From: Zantedeschia hybrid cultivar
Lineage: Eukaryota > Streptophyta > Magnoliopsida > Alismatales > Araceae
Reading direction: 5' to 3'
NCBI GenBank assembly: GCA_030544215.1
Contig: JARZZO010000002.1
Span: forward strand, 74,221,150-74,285,149
DNA: 64,000 nt
In this document: in pieces, positions 12,150 through 25,657 of the stretch
Layout: each line of letters begins with the position of its first letter
Numbering within the stretch: position 1 is the stretch's first letter
The notes under the pieces: model-generated
Database searches by the model: none
Seen by the model: only the letters and a program-made list of their open reading frames with translations
What the model was told of the DNA's origin: nothing
Made by a program: the position numbers and the translations under genes

Positions 12150-12482
12150 ATTAAAAGTGAGTAATACTTGCGGCACCGTGTACAGGGAGCAGTTTTTTTT
12201 TTTAGATTTTTTTTTTCTAGGTCGGCTCTATCATGATTGACACGTATGTTCATGTCGATTCTTCATCTGACAACTTAAAAAAATTTAAAACTAAAAAAAA
12301 TCGAGTTCAACGAATAATTTGATTTTTTATTTTTAAATTTTTTTGAACTGGTCATCGGCCTATGCAAAAAGTGTCGGCCATAGTGAAGCCGACCTAAAAG
12401 AATTTCAGAAAAAAAATACTGCTACTATAGTTGATGGGACGGCTGCCCGCCAGAGGTGCAGTAAGTATTATTGATTAAAAAT
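12150..12482. mobile_element. family B foldback MITE, 9-bp TSD
   Basis: The element is 12159-12473, starts GAGTAATACTTG and ends AAGTATTATTG. Flanks ATTAAAAGT (12150-12158) and ATTAAAAAT (12474-12482) agree at 8 of 9 bases. The interior has the inverted-repeat layout of the family. Confidence 0.8.
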
Positions 12483-12885
12483 TATGGCACATAATACGTA
12501 AGAGAACGCGTTTCCTGCACAATCGAATTCTTTCCACTAGAAGGACAGGATGTGTACCAAATTAAGAGAGCATTACTTTCTACTCTTCTGTAGCAAGAGT
12601 CAATACCAATCTTCACATCAATCCAACAGTTTATGATTTATAAGTGATCGTGAAATAGACATGATGATATGGCCACCCACCTTAAGTGTGTGCCCATGGC
12701 TAGGGGTTCAGGTCTCTTTCAGTGACTTTAGTTTGGCCTACAGACTGACCCGCCTAAGTTGCCTCGCTTGGCATAACGGGATTGAGCAATGTCATCTAAA
12801 TTTGGATGACTCAATTGTGATACAAAAGAAGCTATTTTTATCCTTTCAGGGCTTGTCATGATAATGTTCCAAAATTATTCTTCAT

Positions 12886-13237
12886 GTGTTATACTTGCTG
12901 CAAACTCTGGGACACTACAGCAAGTATAATTTTTATTGTTTTGGAATTTTTTAGGTTGGGGTTCCACCTGCTTCATGTGTTTATAACAGGCCCAATCTCT
13001 GATCAGATCTAAAAATTATGAAAAATAAAAAAACTGTTACTAGACTTGGTCCATTGAGGACATATTTTACTGTTTGTTGGGAATTGATTTTTTTTAAATT
13101 ATCTAATTGGATATAATATTGATCTGTATAAACATGTGGGACATACGAACTCTAAGCTAAATAAATTAAAATAAAAATTATGCTCGCTGCAATGTCCAAA
13201 GGTGCAGCTACAGAGAGCATTACAGTAGGTATGACTC
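12886..13237. mobile_element. family B foldback MITE, TSD not visible
   Basis: Starts GTGTTATACTTGCTGCA and ends CATTACAGTAGGTATGACTC. A second TACAGCAAGTATAAT lies at 12916-12930, so the first part may be a small hairpin of its own. The flanking 9-mers do not match. Confidence 0.7.
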
Positions 13238-13963
13238 CTTTTTAATTACTCAAATGTGGCCTAGCTTGTCACAGTCTATTGTGTGGTGATAAAATGAGGG
13301 GAGATAGCTTTTACTGAGCAATTTCGGATTTTGTCTTTCATATGAGCACATCTAGTATAGAGAATGAAGGATACTCACATGTTTCAGATGTTCATATAAC
13401 TCGATTTTAGATCGGACATCTCAAAAAAGATGAAAAATGAAAATTCAAACATCAATGAATAGATGTCCTACATAATCTGATGGTCGGATCATATGTTGCA
13501 CCAAACGTGTCTCAACCTTGGCCCTTGGGTATGATCAATTGACAGCGTTGTTTACACTGCGGGGACATAGGGCATCACATGATGTGGGCCGCGTGGCCGT
13601 TGAAGACGAAAGAGAGGACTTAAATGAGGCCCAGTTGGTGCCTTGGTGGTCACCGCGGTCTCGAAGTTGTCCGAAAGCAAACAAGCGCCGGGCTTGGGCG
13701 GCTGGAGAAAGAGAGAGCTAGCCTAACAACTCACGAGATGATGATACGCGAACTCGAGTCTCGCCAAATTTAGCTTGTTCTTTTCTTGTATCGTTTTCCC
13801 AAAACAAGAAGGCAGAAGAGGCCAAGCCAACGCATGAGTGGTCTTTAATGCCCGAAAGGTGGGATTGCATCAGATCTATCTATCTTCTCTATGATGGGCG
13901 AAGCTTCGGACATATATACTAAGAGCGTGTGCACCTAAGGAGGAGGTGGGAGAGGAGATCTTC
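13238..13963. other. intergenic, one short GC-richer open frame
   Basis: A 67-codon frame at 13518-13721 has no recognised similarity. The rest shows nothing I can name. Confidence 0.35.
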
Positions 13964-13966
13964 TTA

Positions 13967-14107
13967 GTACATGTTTGGATCGGAATCCAATAATACTGAG
14001 AGGGAGAGAGAGACTATATATTGTAAAAAACTTCTGATCTCAAAATTTGATAAATACTTAGTTCTTTTCTTTTTCAATACTGTTGGACTCCGATTTAAAT
14101 ACGTATT
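13967..14107. mobile_element. short foldback MITE (family D)
   Basis: The left end TACATGTTTGGATCGGAATC is mirrored by the right end GGACTCCGATTTAAATACGTA. TTA precedes the left end and follows the right end, as for Tourist-like elements, but a 3-bp match is weak. A related copy lies at 48778. Confidence 0.55.
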
Positions 14108-15410
14108 AAGACGATCTCTTCTGAGAAGGCGGTTGTCTAATGGATAACCCTTCGCTGCGCCTTTTATAGATGCTTTGCTGGCTTTGCCACGGGAGCTTTC
14201 CATCCCCTTTTGCTCTGCCCTATTCGAAGTGTGTTGCTTTGTGTAAACTTTTTGATGAGGGCGCGTAGAACCAACGCGTTTATCCCCTTGCAATTGCCAG
14301 TTTCCATAGATCTCTCTATGTCCGTGGCAACCAAAAGAAAAGCCAGCTGGTAGGTCCTAGACAACCTTCTCTCTCTCTCACACGCACACACACGCCTCTA
14401 CACATCAAAGGCCAGAACCACACATTATTTAGTGTGATTGTTCAGGTGTTAGTCTAGTCTGACGGAAGATGTATTTATTCTCTCTTGCATACATTAAGAA
14501 AGAAGGAGAATTAATATGGAGAACCAGGAACCAGTAATTTCTTAATTCTTCTGATGGAATGGCTATATAATAGTTTTTAGTTGTGGCCAGTATTTATGAT
14601 CTTGGGCCCCTTCAAACTCAACATCTAGATTTTGTAATTTGTAAGACCCTTCAATCTCGATTACATTTGTCACTTATCACGAGACCAAATTATGCAAATC
14701 AAAATTTCCCTTCTCACCAATGAACAACCAACCGTACAGAAAGTTCTACCGGAATACCAAATGGCGGCTCCATTATCACCTAACACTGCATAGCAAACTT
14801 GGCTACCTTCTATTGGTCCTGTCCTACTCCTTTCTCTTTCTTGCCGCTCTTCTTTCTCTTTGCCTTCCTTTTATGGGTCAACTCCGACAGTGACCTACCT
14901 TCCCATGTTTGGAGTAGTCTTCTTCTACAAAAGCATACATGACTGCTCAATCATAGTTCAGCTAGGAGATCTTGTAGGTTTCCTCTTTTCTGACCCTCCC
15001 CTACCTCCCCAATCCCCTCTTTGTTGGTGTCATGTTCATGTTCCTTCTTCTTGTCCAAGTCAATGCTACCTACAGCTTATTTCCCCAATCATTTATGCTG
15101 CCATGATGAAAGGTGCGACCAGAGAGCAATGGGGACGAATTCATGTGGACAAATTAGATGGTTTGGCCTTCCCCATTTGGCGTCTTGTTGCTGTTCAAGT
15201 AGTGATTTGACTTGCTCCTACTTTTCTTTCCTCTTTTTGCCGTGTGGAGCAAAGCCACCGTGATGGAAAAGGATTCCCTGTTCTACTTACGCGGTTGAAG
15301 TTGTCTGCCGAACACTTTTGGCAGTTTGTTATGATCCGTGAAGAAGAAGTTTGAAAAGTACATGCACGAACTTTGCTTAACTAAGAAGTGGGAAACTAAT
15401 TTCGTCAGGG
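14108..15410. other. intergenic, no supported gene
   Basis: CT/CA microsatellite-like patch at 14366-14398. A pyrimidine-rich open stretch at 14860-15260 has no ATG at its proposed start and no recognisable product. Confidence 0.35.
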
Positions 15411-15750
15411 GGCTGTTTGTTTTGAAGTAAGACAATGCAATGTAAAGAAAATTGTTTCATTTTACGGTATTTTCGATTGTTTGGTTTGATGTGAAACATT
15501 GTAAAACAAAATCTTGTATGAATCTTAGCTGCTTATTTGGCAGACCCATATTCTTATCCTAGTTTATGGGAAAAGATTCATTGTAAATTAAAGCAAGAAG
15601 ATTTAAATATTGTCTTATTTTGTTTAATTTATAGGTAACTGAACAAATGCCCTCTGATTTTAAAATCAGAAAAAATTACTTATTTTAAAACCAGTGATTT
15701 TGAAACCAATGAATTATTAAATTTTACACTAAAACAAATAAACCATAAGA
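15411..15750. mobile_element. MITE family C copy
   Basis: Left end GGGGCTGTTTGTTTTGAAGT and right end TTTTACACTAAAACAAATAA are rough inverted repeats. The interior carries TTTTAAAATCAG- and TGTAAA-rich blocks shared with copies at 22333, 23496 and 57177. Target duplication not resolved. Confidence 0.55.
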
Positions 15751-16271
15751 GTGATCAAGTTCTAAACAACAAGATGAGATCTTTTGGACCTCATCTTTTG
15801 CATCTCTATGTTCCTCATCCCAAATTCAGCTAGTGAGTCCAAAAGGTCTCACGTCTTAGAAATCGGTGGTAACGACAAGAAGAGAAGGGTATCCCAAGGT
15901 TTGCTTGACCTGCAGTCTGCAGAGAGTGAACAAAGTTATCATTTCGCCTCTTATCGTCCTTCATCATCTAAGGTCATGTTTGGTATCAAGATAAGTCAAG
16001 GATAAAGCATGTACCTATTCCTCATTTGGTATTGTAAAAACTCACAGGGATAAGAGGGGTTAAGGTAGGGATAAAGGAGCTTAACTGTATTTTTAGCGTT
16101 AGACATGGAGATAACTCATTCCACTAAAAAGGTAGAATTACTTATTCCTGCCCCTTAACCTCATTCTTTCTTACCTCCATTTGCCCTTCCCTAGTTCATA
16201 AAATAATAATACATTTAACTAATAATTACTTTATTACTTTTTCATTCATCATCTAAAGGATCAGAGCAAGT

Positions 16272-18110
16272 CACTAGTAAAAATCGGAGCATTCAATCGT
16301 CGCGAATACTCAAAAAGCTGTCACTAAAAGTATTCACGATGAATAAATCGTCGTCTCTAAAAGTCTCATCGCGAATACTTAATAACGAGTTACCAAAAAA
16401 TCGTCGCTAATAATTTTTATTATTCACGACGACTATATTTAAGTTATCACGAATACTTAAACATTCGTGATGGCTAAAATAAAGTCTTCACAAATACTTA
16501 AATATATCAGTCGCGAATAATCAAGACTATTAGCAACGGCTTATAAGAAAGCCATCGCTAATAGTAGATTATTAGCGATGGCTCAGAGAAAAGTCATCGT
16601 GGATAATGGACTATTCGCAACGGCTTTACGGAAAGTCATTGCCAATAATCTTTTTTATTTTTTAAAATATTATACCGTTAATGACAACTTAAAATATAGC
16701 CGTTGCAAATAAGTTTTTTATTTTTTTATATTATTAAAAATCTAAAAAGTATCTTAATATACATTTTTTATTTTTTACTTTTTTATTCTTATTATTTTAA
16801 GAGCAATCGAATTTAGAAATAGAAACTTCCCAGAATGTCACCCATTCTTCTACTACTTCTAGTTAAGTACACTTAACTGTTGAGTTCTTTGCAAAAATCA
16901 CCAATACTCTTCAAATATCTTGTTGATTCAAGATATAAATCCACTATATTTGATGGCTTCTAACCTTCTTAAATAGTCGACATCATTATCATTGAGTTTT
17001 TAGCCAAAAGTAAAAAACCTAGTGATTGGGAATCTACGATTTTGGAGCATTTTACATGGAAATCTATTTAAAATATATACTTAAATATATACTAGAATTA
17101 CTAATTGTAATAGTAACTTAAAAAAAGAATAATTATAATAATTTTATTAGCAAAGTTGGTTAAAATATTTTAATATATAATAGAATATATAATTTATGTA
17201 TATATAAGTATATTTATATATAATTAAATACTAAGATATAAATATATTTTAGGTTAAACTTATATATGTATTATTATTGATATAAATATTACAGTTAAAG
17301 AATACATAAAAAATTATAAATTATTAATTTTAATATATAAAATTACTATTAAAGATTATATATTTTTAATATGTTATTAAAATTTTAAGTCTTTAAAGAT
17401 GTAATTTACTTACTTATATCTACTAATTTAACTATGTCATACTTACGCTAGTATAGTTAACTTTATTTAACTATACTATATTTATATATATTATATTAGT
17501 TATACTAGTTAAGTAAATGTTTAACTATATTAAACTTAGTTAACTCTATTTTTGTTAAATATTTGTATATACTTTATATTTGCTAGTATATAACTAACTA
17601 GTCATTATTAGTTAAATATACACTTATCTATATATTTAGTAATATAATATTTAGTTAAGTATAACTAATGTATTTAAGTTAACTAATATACTTAGTTAAG
17701 TATATTTAACTATTATTTATATTATATTTTTACTTAGTATAACTATATTTATAATATATTTGGATAATATTTTACATACGTAATTATATAACTATATTAT
17801 ATATTTAACTATATTATACTAAGTTAATTATATGATTTATTAGGTAGATGTTATATTTAACTATAACTAATACAATAAATATTACTTATAAGTTATATTA
17901 GTTATATTATTAGAATTAAATGATAAATATTAAGTTATGATTATACTTTATAACTAACATTAGTATAACATTAACTATAAGTGTATTAAATATAAATTTA
18001 ATATACAAAAATTATTAGCGACAACTAAAATAATCGTCGCAATTAATACTATGATTGGTGACAATTTTTATGTAACTGTCATTAATAATATTATGATAAC
18101 AATAAATTTT
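16272..18110. mobile_element. CACTA-like non-autonomous element with AT-rich core
   Basis: The left end CACTAGTAAAAATCGGAGC has the CACTA terminus. From 16298 to 16660 the short motif TCGTCGCGAATA / TTAGCGATGGC recurs in both orientations, like the subterminal repeats of plant CACTA elements. Similar motifs return at 18015-18060 (TTAGCGACAACT, ATCGTCGCAATT), which suggests the right end near TTTTTTATAGCAG at 18098-18110. The core (17050-18000) is almost pure A/T with TTAACTA/TAGTTAA heptamers in both orientations. No transposase is seen. The right terminus is inferred. Confidence 0.55.
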
Positions 18111-20832
18111 TTATAGCAGTTGCTAATAATATTATAATAACAATGGATGGCATTTCAACCATTGCATTATTAATATTATTTGGATCCACGAAGAGGGACA
18201 ATCTTTGATCATGCTTCTTTGTATAGGTGCTAAGCAGAGGTCCATCTGTAACAAGGGTCATTCAGTCTCAGTGCAGCCATTTGTTCTCACTTACTGAAAA
18301 AAAATTCCCTTTCATACATAAAAAGAAGGCAAGGAAGAGAACAAAGAGAACAGATATCCCTTAATTTAATATTCATATCTTGGAACAAGCCATTTTATTA
18401 ATACAGGGATTGAATTTTATGCTCATTTGGCACATTTGATTTTCTTCAGAAAAATTAAAAACAGCTTTCAGCAGCCGCTAGATCTCCTCCACTTCAGTAG
18501 TCACCTCCAGGGTCATCTTTCTTGGCATTCGCTTGTAACCCTAATTTCTTAGCAGCCATGTTCTACAAAAGATTGATCCAACCCAATCTTAATTGCTGGC
18601 TTTGCACGACGATTTCTCACGTTAGAAAACAATATTCTTTTTGGCTCCATTATAGCCACACTTTTCTTCCATAGCCCATTTGGGCCTTTTCCAGCCACCA
18701 TCCTCAAGAATCTTCTATTGCACTGTACGTGACAGTCCCATGACCCGATTTAGTAAAAATTATTCGGTCTTATTTATTTAATTTTTGTTTAAAATTGAGA
18801 TAGAAAATAGTTATCTTCCACTTCACACTAAACGAGATAACACCAGCAAATGCGGATGTCAACACATACCTAGATATATCCATTTGTTTTCAAAGCTTAA
18901 AGCAAGGATATGCCCACATTCAAATTCGGATAAGAATAAGGTCATATGGATCTATGAATCCCATTATCTGATTGTTCATCCGCTGTTTCCGTTGTCCAAC
19001 TTATTTATGGCTCTGATTTCTTGCCTATGTATAAAGAAAATTTTAAGTACGTGACTTATGTGTTGTGTGTCCTTTTCCTTTTTTGTAATCTATTGTGTAT
19101 GTTCGTGCACATTAAACTGATGTAAATTTTATTTCTATGTATGTTTGTGCACATTAAACTAATGTAAAAATGACATGTACATTAATTTGAAGGAGCTAGT
19201 GATGCATGTTCTTCATGAATGTTATACTATGGAAGCAGAAGGAATGTAGTAAGCATTATTTATATATGTTAACCAATAACTTTACCTTGTTTATCCATTT
19301 TTGACGAATTCTTAGAATAAAGATAAGGTACATAAGGATAACCGATAAAACTATTATCCGACCTATGAAGTATCTGTTTGACATCCCTACTGCCAATGCT
19401 TCAATGATTCATATACCTATTGAAACTGCGTTCTCAGAGAATTCATAACGATGCAACCACATTAGGTCACTGCAAAAAATGAGAGCACTAGGGATCGAGA
19501 GCTGATGACTGTTTCAGAAGACATCCAAAAAACTCTTCTTTTTTTTTGTTCAGAAGACACCCTAAAGACTAACACTTGAGAAGCCACGTCAAAAGCATAT
19601 GCATATATATGTATGCATATATCAAGGGTCCCGCTATAACACGTCCCAATTTTCACCAAAACTCTTCATTTCAATTTCAAAAAAAAAATTATAATGTTTA
19701 TTTAAATATTCAAATTCTCCCGTCTAGATTGTGCCTCCGTCCTCCTTTAAATTTAATTTTTATCATTAGATTGAAAATTTTAATTGTAGCCATTCAATCA
19801 AATTGCGTTGTCGGAGAATTAAATCTAAAATATCTCAGGATATAGGATCAACTCTGAGGATTAATCTGACAAATTTTTTATTTTTTAAATATTTTTTAAA
19901 GATTTTTAGATATTAATTTTTGATACATGTTCAATCAGACTGTTCCAATCAATTGTCAAGATCGGACGGTGAAAATTAAAATCTAAGAGATGTGATCAAC
20001 TTAAAGAACTTATTTTAATATTTAAAATTTATAAAAAAAATTATTATTTTTTAACATGAGGAGTGAATTTTCGAGTTTGAGTGCATCTAACTTAGATGTG
20101 CCCTGGGCCACATTGAATTCTTTCCCGTATATTAAATCCTCTTCTGTTGATATATATTTCCAGATAAAAGATACTACTCTCCGTACAAGGTGACTCCTTC
20201 CGCTTGGAAGCCGAAGATGCAACAGCTGCAAGCATCAAAGAAATTATTGTGATAGTATCCCATCTTTTTATTCTCAGATAATTATGATGTAATGAGTATT
20301 TTTAACATGTTTGCATAGTATACATGAATATTCCCAATGCCTTCTTTTTGGGGTGTTAAACATGATGATCTCCCTTTTGCCAAAATGATATGAAACGTGC
20401 CCATAACTCCAATTTCCCAGAGGAAGCTTGAAGAGAAAAGATCCGGAAAAGAGTCTTTTTCTTGGTTCCGATCTCCCTTAAACCCTCTTTAAAGACTTAA
20501 GTTCATGGTACATTTGCTTTGTTTTCACCCACCCTTAATGCTTTACCCCATTAATATAACTAATCTCTTATTCTTCTAATCGTTTATCCTTGTACAAGGC
20601 ACAAGATCTGGCTGAGATCTCGGCCGGGAACTTTTGAAGACAGGAATATGTATCTTTAAAGCTTGTTGATCATGTTGCCACTTATCCTCAACAAGTCGTA
20701 AGGAATCCATAATGAGGAAAAGGGGAGAATAAAAATGCAGTTTAAATTTCTTGCTTAAGAAGGCTCGCCAGTGGAGAGAATATATCTTTGGGAAGGGACT
20801 ATTTTTTGAGGCATGAATATTATATGGATCCA
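18111..20832. other. AT-rich intergenic, nothing coding
   Basis: Apart from a short tandem duplication at 19097-19180, no gene, terminal repeat or RNA is recognised. Confidence 0.4.
19097..19180. repeat. two 42-bp tandem units
   Basis: GTATGTTCGTGCACATTAAA and GTATGTTTGTGCACATTAAA start 42 bases apart; the similarity continues through CTRATGTAAA. Confidence 0.8.
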
Positions 20833-21136
20833 TTCATAGTAGAGTAATACTTGCTGTAATGCCCTTGTGTGCTGCACGCAGGGGCATTGCAGTACGTAAA
20901 TGAATTTTTTTATTTTTTCCTGGGTCGGCTCTGAGGTGCCTTAATCAATCGTACGGTAGAATGTTCGAGCTCCAGTGAACAGTAAAAATACTATTCATTG
21001 GAGTTCAATTTGTTGTTTTTTTAGATTTTTTTGAGTTATCCGATTGGACATTGTACTGTATGGATGATTAGAACACTTGAGAAACGACCTCATATAGCAT
21101 ACAGAGACATTGCGACAAATATTAATCTTCATACTA
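20833..21136. mobile_element. family B foldback MITE, 9-bp TSD
   Basis: The element is 20842-21127, starts GAGTAATACTTGCTGTAATG and ends CATTGCGACAAATATTAATC. Flanks TTCATAGTA and TTCATACTA agree at 8 of 9 bases. The middle has the family phrase CATTGGAGTTCAATTTGTTG followed by TTTTTTAGATTTTTTTGAGT. Confidence 0.85.
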
Positions 21137-22332
21137 CTTTTGTGCAACGTGCCTGCTCTAGAGTCAAGTACGTGCTACTGAGCAGTTGGAGGAAGAGGAG
21201 GGGAAACCTAACTAGCACATGCTAATACCTTCAAATAACTTGGACTCCATTTACTCACTCCACATGAAGGAGTATGAACATTCACGAAGAATAAAAATAT
21301 CCACCCCGAAGAACTTGCCACCTAGTTCTCCCGAGCTGCCTCCTCGTTTTATGTTGTGTTTGGTTGTCATATTAAATATTTGTATCAGTAATAATTTTGA
21401 TAATTTTATTTACAATAATTGTTTATTTATATTTTGTCACATTTGATATTTGTTTACGAGGAGAATTTTCAATTATCAAAGATTTAATATAGTTTTATTT
21501 CAGTATTAAACATGTTACAATGTAATTTTTGACCGTCTCAAAACCCCCTCTCCCCCTTTCTCACTCCCAACTTTGGACTCTTACGTTAGACTTAAAATTA
21601 AGTTACTATTACTACTACTTTAAATTTAATACTCAAACCAAACAGGGTTAAGCAATGACGATCCAAACCCAATATGGGATGTTATTGGGCTGATGAAATA
21701 TAGATTGTGTTTCGTCTGAGTTGGGCTTCATTTCATAGTTAGGCTTTGACAAAGTCCATTAAGATCCGTCTCCTTCAGGAGAAATACTTTCTGCACCGCC
21801 TGTTATCATTCTACAATGCACTTACATGCGTCAGATTAGATGATACGCACAAGGCCAAATCCAAGGTTCGCCGACTCGAAAAATCAGATAGACTCGAATC
21901 TCTCATGATCCAATACGAGTTAGATTGACTCGCACAAGCTCTGCCAAGTCATATAGAAAAGAACTCTCAAATCACACAGACTTGATTGAGCCACATCGAT
22001 TCAGATTCACCATGATATGGTACAAGTCGCCCGAGTCGACACTAGTTGATCCGATACGGCCAACCATTGTCACATCCCACTACTCCTACTGCAGGACAAT
22101 CCAATGACTTAACATTATCCGACTCACAGAATGTATGGCAGATGTGCTGCACCGCCAGCAGTAGCAGTGCAACAAATGTTTCTCCTTCTTCACAGGTTAA
22201 CGGTTCACATGGAATACAGCCTACAATGAACAGAAAACAGGAGAATTGGGAGTATAACTCTCTACAAAAGGTCTACGCCACATTGGAAAGATACCAGGAT
22301 CCTCCTATTCGACATTGCACTAAATGCGGATA
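21137..22332. other. intergenic, no supported gene
   Basis: Short unrelated frames only, up to about 100 codons at 22046-22351, with no recognised family. Confidence 0.35.
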
Positions 22333-22660
22333 TAGGGGTTGTACGTTTTAATGTAAAACTATGTAATTCACAGATCTTAAAACCACCGATTTTAAAACAA
22401 GTAAAATTTTGTGATTTTAAAATCAGGGAGCTTTTGTTTGGTTGTTTGTAAAACAAAATAAGAGAATACTTGAATCTTCTTGTTTTGATTTACAGTGAGT
22501 CTTTCCTGTAAACCAAATAAGAAAATTGAATTGCCAGGTGGATAGACAAGGTCCAGATAAGATTTTATTTTACACTGTTTTGCAACATTCTAAATATATG
22601 AATATATTGTAAAGTGAAATAATTGTTTTAGATTACACTGTTTTATGTTGAAGCAAACAA
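22333..22660. mobile_element. MITE family C copy
   Basis: Shares GTTTGTAAAACAAAATAAGA, TTTACACTGTTTTGCAACAT and the paired TTTTAAAATCA blocks with the copy at 23496. It abuts a family B element on its right. Confidence 0.55.
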
Positions 22661-22663
22661 CTC

Positions 22664-23003
22664 TAGTTCGACTTGCTGCACCGGCAGGTGATCCTACACC
22701 AATAGTGCAGCAAATTTATTTATTTTTTGAATTTTTTTTTAAGCCAGATCTAATCTATATATTTGTACAGTTCTATCTTCGCCGGGTGACTAAAAAAATT
22801 TTAAAATGTAAAAAATCGAGTCTCAATGAACATTAGAAAATGTCTTTAATAGGCTGAACTCAATAATAATTTTTAATTTTAAAAAAAAAATTAGATCATC
22901 CAATCGAAGATCGGCATGTATAGACAAGTAGAACATGCTTGAGCCCACCTATTTTTTGTCTTTTATGTGACTGCACTGGCTGGCAGTGCAGCAAGTTTTA
23001 TTC
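22664..23003. mobile_element. family B foldback MITE
   Basis: Left end ACTTGCTGCACCGGCAGGTG pairs with right end CTGGCAGTGCAGCAAGTTTT. The internal inverted blocks contain TTAGATCATCCAATCGAAGA and its rough mirror. Confidence 0.7.
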
Positions 23004-23204
23004 AGATTTTATGTGGACACGTTTTCTGACCATGAACACTATAACAGCCATCAATAGCAGAATTAACCATAGGAATCGATATTAATTGGAAAAGAGGAAA
23101 ATTAACAGACTTGGAAATTTCGACAGAAGTAGGCATGCATTTTATTTGCATTTTTTCATCAGGTAAAATAGACCAAACTTGGAAAGCAAAGCCTGATGCA
23201 TAAA

Positions 23205-23438
23205 CAATAAAAAATAAAAAATTCAGGTGGATCCCGAAGTGTCCTAACCGTCCGTACAGTACAATATTCAATCGGACGATCCAAAAAAATCTAAAAAATA
23301 AAAAATTAAGCTTCAATGAACCGTAGAAAGTTTCTCTAGTGTAATACTTGTTGCAATAATTAAGCTCAAAAACCGTCTGGTTTACCCGCCGCAATACCTC
23401 AACATCCAGCATGCAGGGACATTGCGGCAAGTATTACT
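23205..23438. mobile_element. family B remnants: internal half plus short terminal hairpin
   Basis: 23205-23337 is the internal half-block (GTCCGTACAGTACAATATTC, AATCGGACGATCC). 23337-23438 carries both termini, GTAATACTTGTTGCAATAAT and ACATTGCGGCAAGTATTACT, only about 100 bases apart. This is a rearranged or nested pair. Confidence 0.6.
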
Positions 23439-23495
23439 TTAGAGAAAAACCATCGGAGTATAAGATCAGTCAGGAATTTGATGAGTTTATTTTAC

Positions 23496-23847
23496 CGGGT
23501 TGTTTGTTCCAATGTAAAATTCTTTACTTCTCTATTTTTAAAATCACTGATTTTCAATTAATAATTTTTTTGTGATTTTAAAACCAGAGAGTGCTTTCTT
23601 TGGATGCTTGTAAAATACATGAAACAAAAGTATGGAATGCATAAATTATCTGGCCTTGGTTTATTGTGATTTTCCTTTAGAAACCAAGATAACAAAATGG
23701 ATTGACAAATTAGCAGAAAAATTCAAACATGATTCTATTTTACACTGTTTTACATCATATAAAACTTTTGAAAATGTTGGAAAATGACATAACTTTCTTA
23801 ATTTGCAATGTTTTACATTACAACACAACTCCCGTGTAAAACTATGA
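23496..23847. mobile_element. MITE family C copy, best preserved
   Basis: Left end CGGGTTGTTTGTTCCAATGT followed by AAAA is mirrored by TTTTACATTACAACACAACT followed by CCCG. The interior contains the paired TGATTTTAAAACCAG blocks and TTTACACTGTTTTACATCAT. The target duplication is unclear. Confidence 0.65.
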
Positions 23848-25657
23848 AAGAATTATATGTCTGATTTTTGCCTTGTTGGTCATGCTTGTGGGCTACACAT
23901 TTAAACATATATTTTAGTCCAGTCGATGGGTAACAATAGCTTGCAAATTGCGGTGTCTCCAGTTGGCATATGTGGTTCTTGGCATTCGTCTTCCTCGACT
24001 TCAGACTTGTGTTCTCCCGGTGGATGTCTAAGCTGTTGCCGTCCCAGAGCTTATATGCCAATGGACATTGTAACAGCTCAAGAATTTAAAACTTTTTTTT
24101 TTTTCAAATTTACCTCTAAATCCTTACATCTCCACAGAGGTTACATAGTGTTGAGTGTAGCAAACACACTCAAGCATTAAAAGAAATAAAATATTATGCA
24201 TATCAAACTCATAAGTGAAGAAATATTTGACCGTACCATTAACCTATTTTATTACATAATTCTAGAATAATACAAACTCTTCAATGCAGTCCTTGTACAA
24301 TTAACTAAAACAACTAACAAAGTCTATCAGCTGAAAAAAGAAATAGTAATTGTCAATCGCTATCTCCAGGATGCTTATTACATCTTACGACAATTATTCT
24401 AATCAAATAAATTGAAAAGAAATCTACCCTAATAGTCCTAGCTAGTGTTGATCTTCAAGTAGTCTGATCCAATCACTTCTCACCTTCCGACCTTATGCCA
24501 AAATCAGTCTCGGCTTTACTTGTAATTATTAAGGTTGGTGATGTAACTTTTTATGATCTAGGGTTTTTGGGTTATTTGTGTGCATCACTTCAACTCAATT
24601 GTGCGATTGTGAAAATTCGTTCAATCTGATCTCACCATCCATATATGAATGGTGTTAATTAGATCCTCTAGAGACTAAAAAATCCTTGATCAATTATCCA
24701 AAGAATTCGGCATAACACCGTGTAAAAAACTATGTGCATGAGATGAAAAACTTTGTGCTTCCAACCTAGTTTAATTAAAGAAGTTGATTTAACGCGAGTT
24801 TGTTATTTCGCTTAAACCAAGTTTCTATGATTTTTAAGAATTGGGATGATTAGTTATCAGATTATGAAGTTGTTCTGAAGTTTTGGCGCAAATCAAATTT
24901 CAAATGACTCTTATATTATTCAATTATATAGTAAGTCAAAAGTGAGACTTCGGACATAAACATTTATATTTGTTTATTATGTATTCTTTTTTGTTGCCTT
25001 CCGTGAGCAGACCAAGTGTTGCCCTTATTGTGTAAGGTTTTTGTGATTAAATTCTCCAAATGGTTTAATTTTTATCAACTTCTGTAATAAAAATGACAAA
25101 TCTGTTAAAACTTTAGAACAACCTATGTGATTTTGAAGAGAAGTTGATAAAAATTACATGGAAGAGACTGGAAGGGATCATGGCTGTAAAGCCTCTTGTT
25201 CTTCTTAGTTATTTTCATTTTTAATCTTCAAGCATTTGGAAGTCGGGGATCTTCTTTGTAATTCCCAACATTTGAGTAATCGCCCGAGTGCATATGCATT
25301 TTGTATATAGTGTGCTACGCTCTCACGGCATATCTAAAGTGCCTTGAAGGTTGGAACCTGCACAGCCATAAGAGTTAAAAGGGTACACGTTCATTTGTAC
25401 AAGATTGATATAAGATGTCATTAAATGAGCATGTATACTTTTAACTCGGCACTTCAGGCCAAATTGCATGTAAGTTGAGGGACTCCAGGCTCACATTGTG
25501 AAATCTACTATCACTTCGGACTTATTGGCAATGGTTCTGAAGGTGAGCTGATGATACGTATGACTTGAGTCTAGAAGGCACTTCAAATTTCCTCCAAACT
25601 TAAGTCTTGAAGTCTAAAATCACTTCAGGCTCAGAAATGCAGCGATACTTCGTTGTC
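23848..25657. other. intergenic, possible decayed LTR sequence
   Basis: TGTAACAGCTCAAGAATTTA at 24068 resembles the start of some Gypsy LTRs (TGTCACGACCC-like, from memory). I find no matching end, so this is not claimed as an element. The rest is unremarkable. Confidence 0.3.

Noticed and set aside
14127..14146. tRNA-like string GGTTGTCTAATGGATAACC
   Set aside because: No cloverleaf could be drawn around it.
14860..15263. Overlapping frames of 80 and 116 codons
   Set aside because: The 116-codon frame starts at TTG, and both come from a pyrimidine-rich tract with no recognisable product.
16298..16660. CRISPR-like array of short repeats
   Set aside because: Units occur in both orientations with irregular spacing and sit behind a CACTA terminus in plant DNA.
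24068..24090. Gypsy LTR start
   Set aside because: No matching LTR end or target duplication was found.
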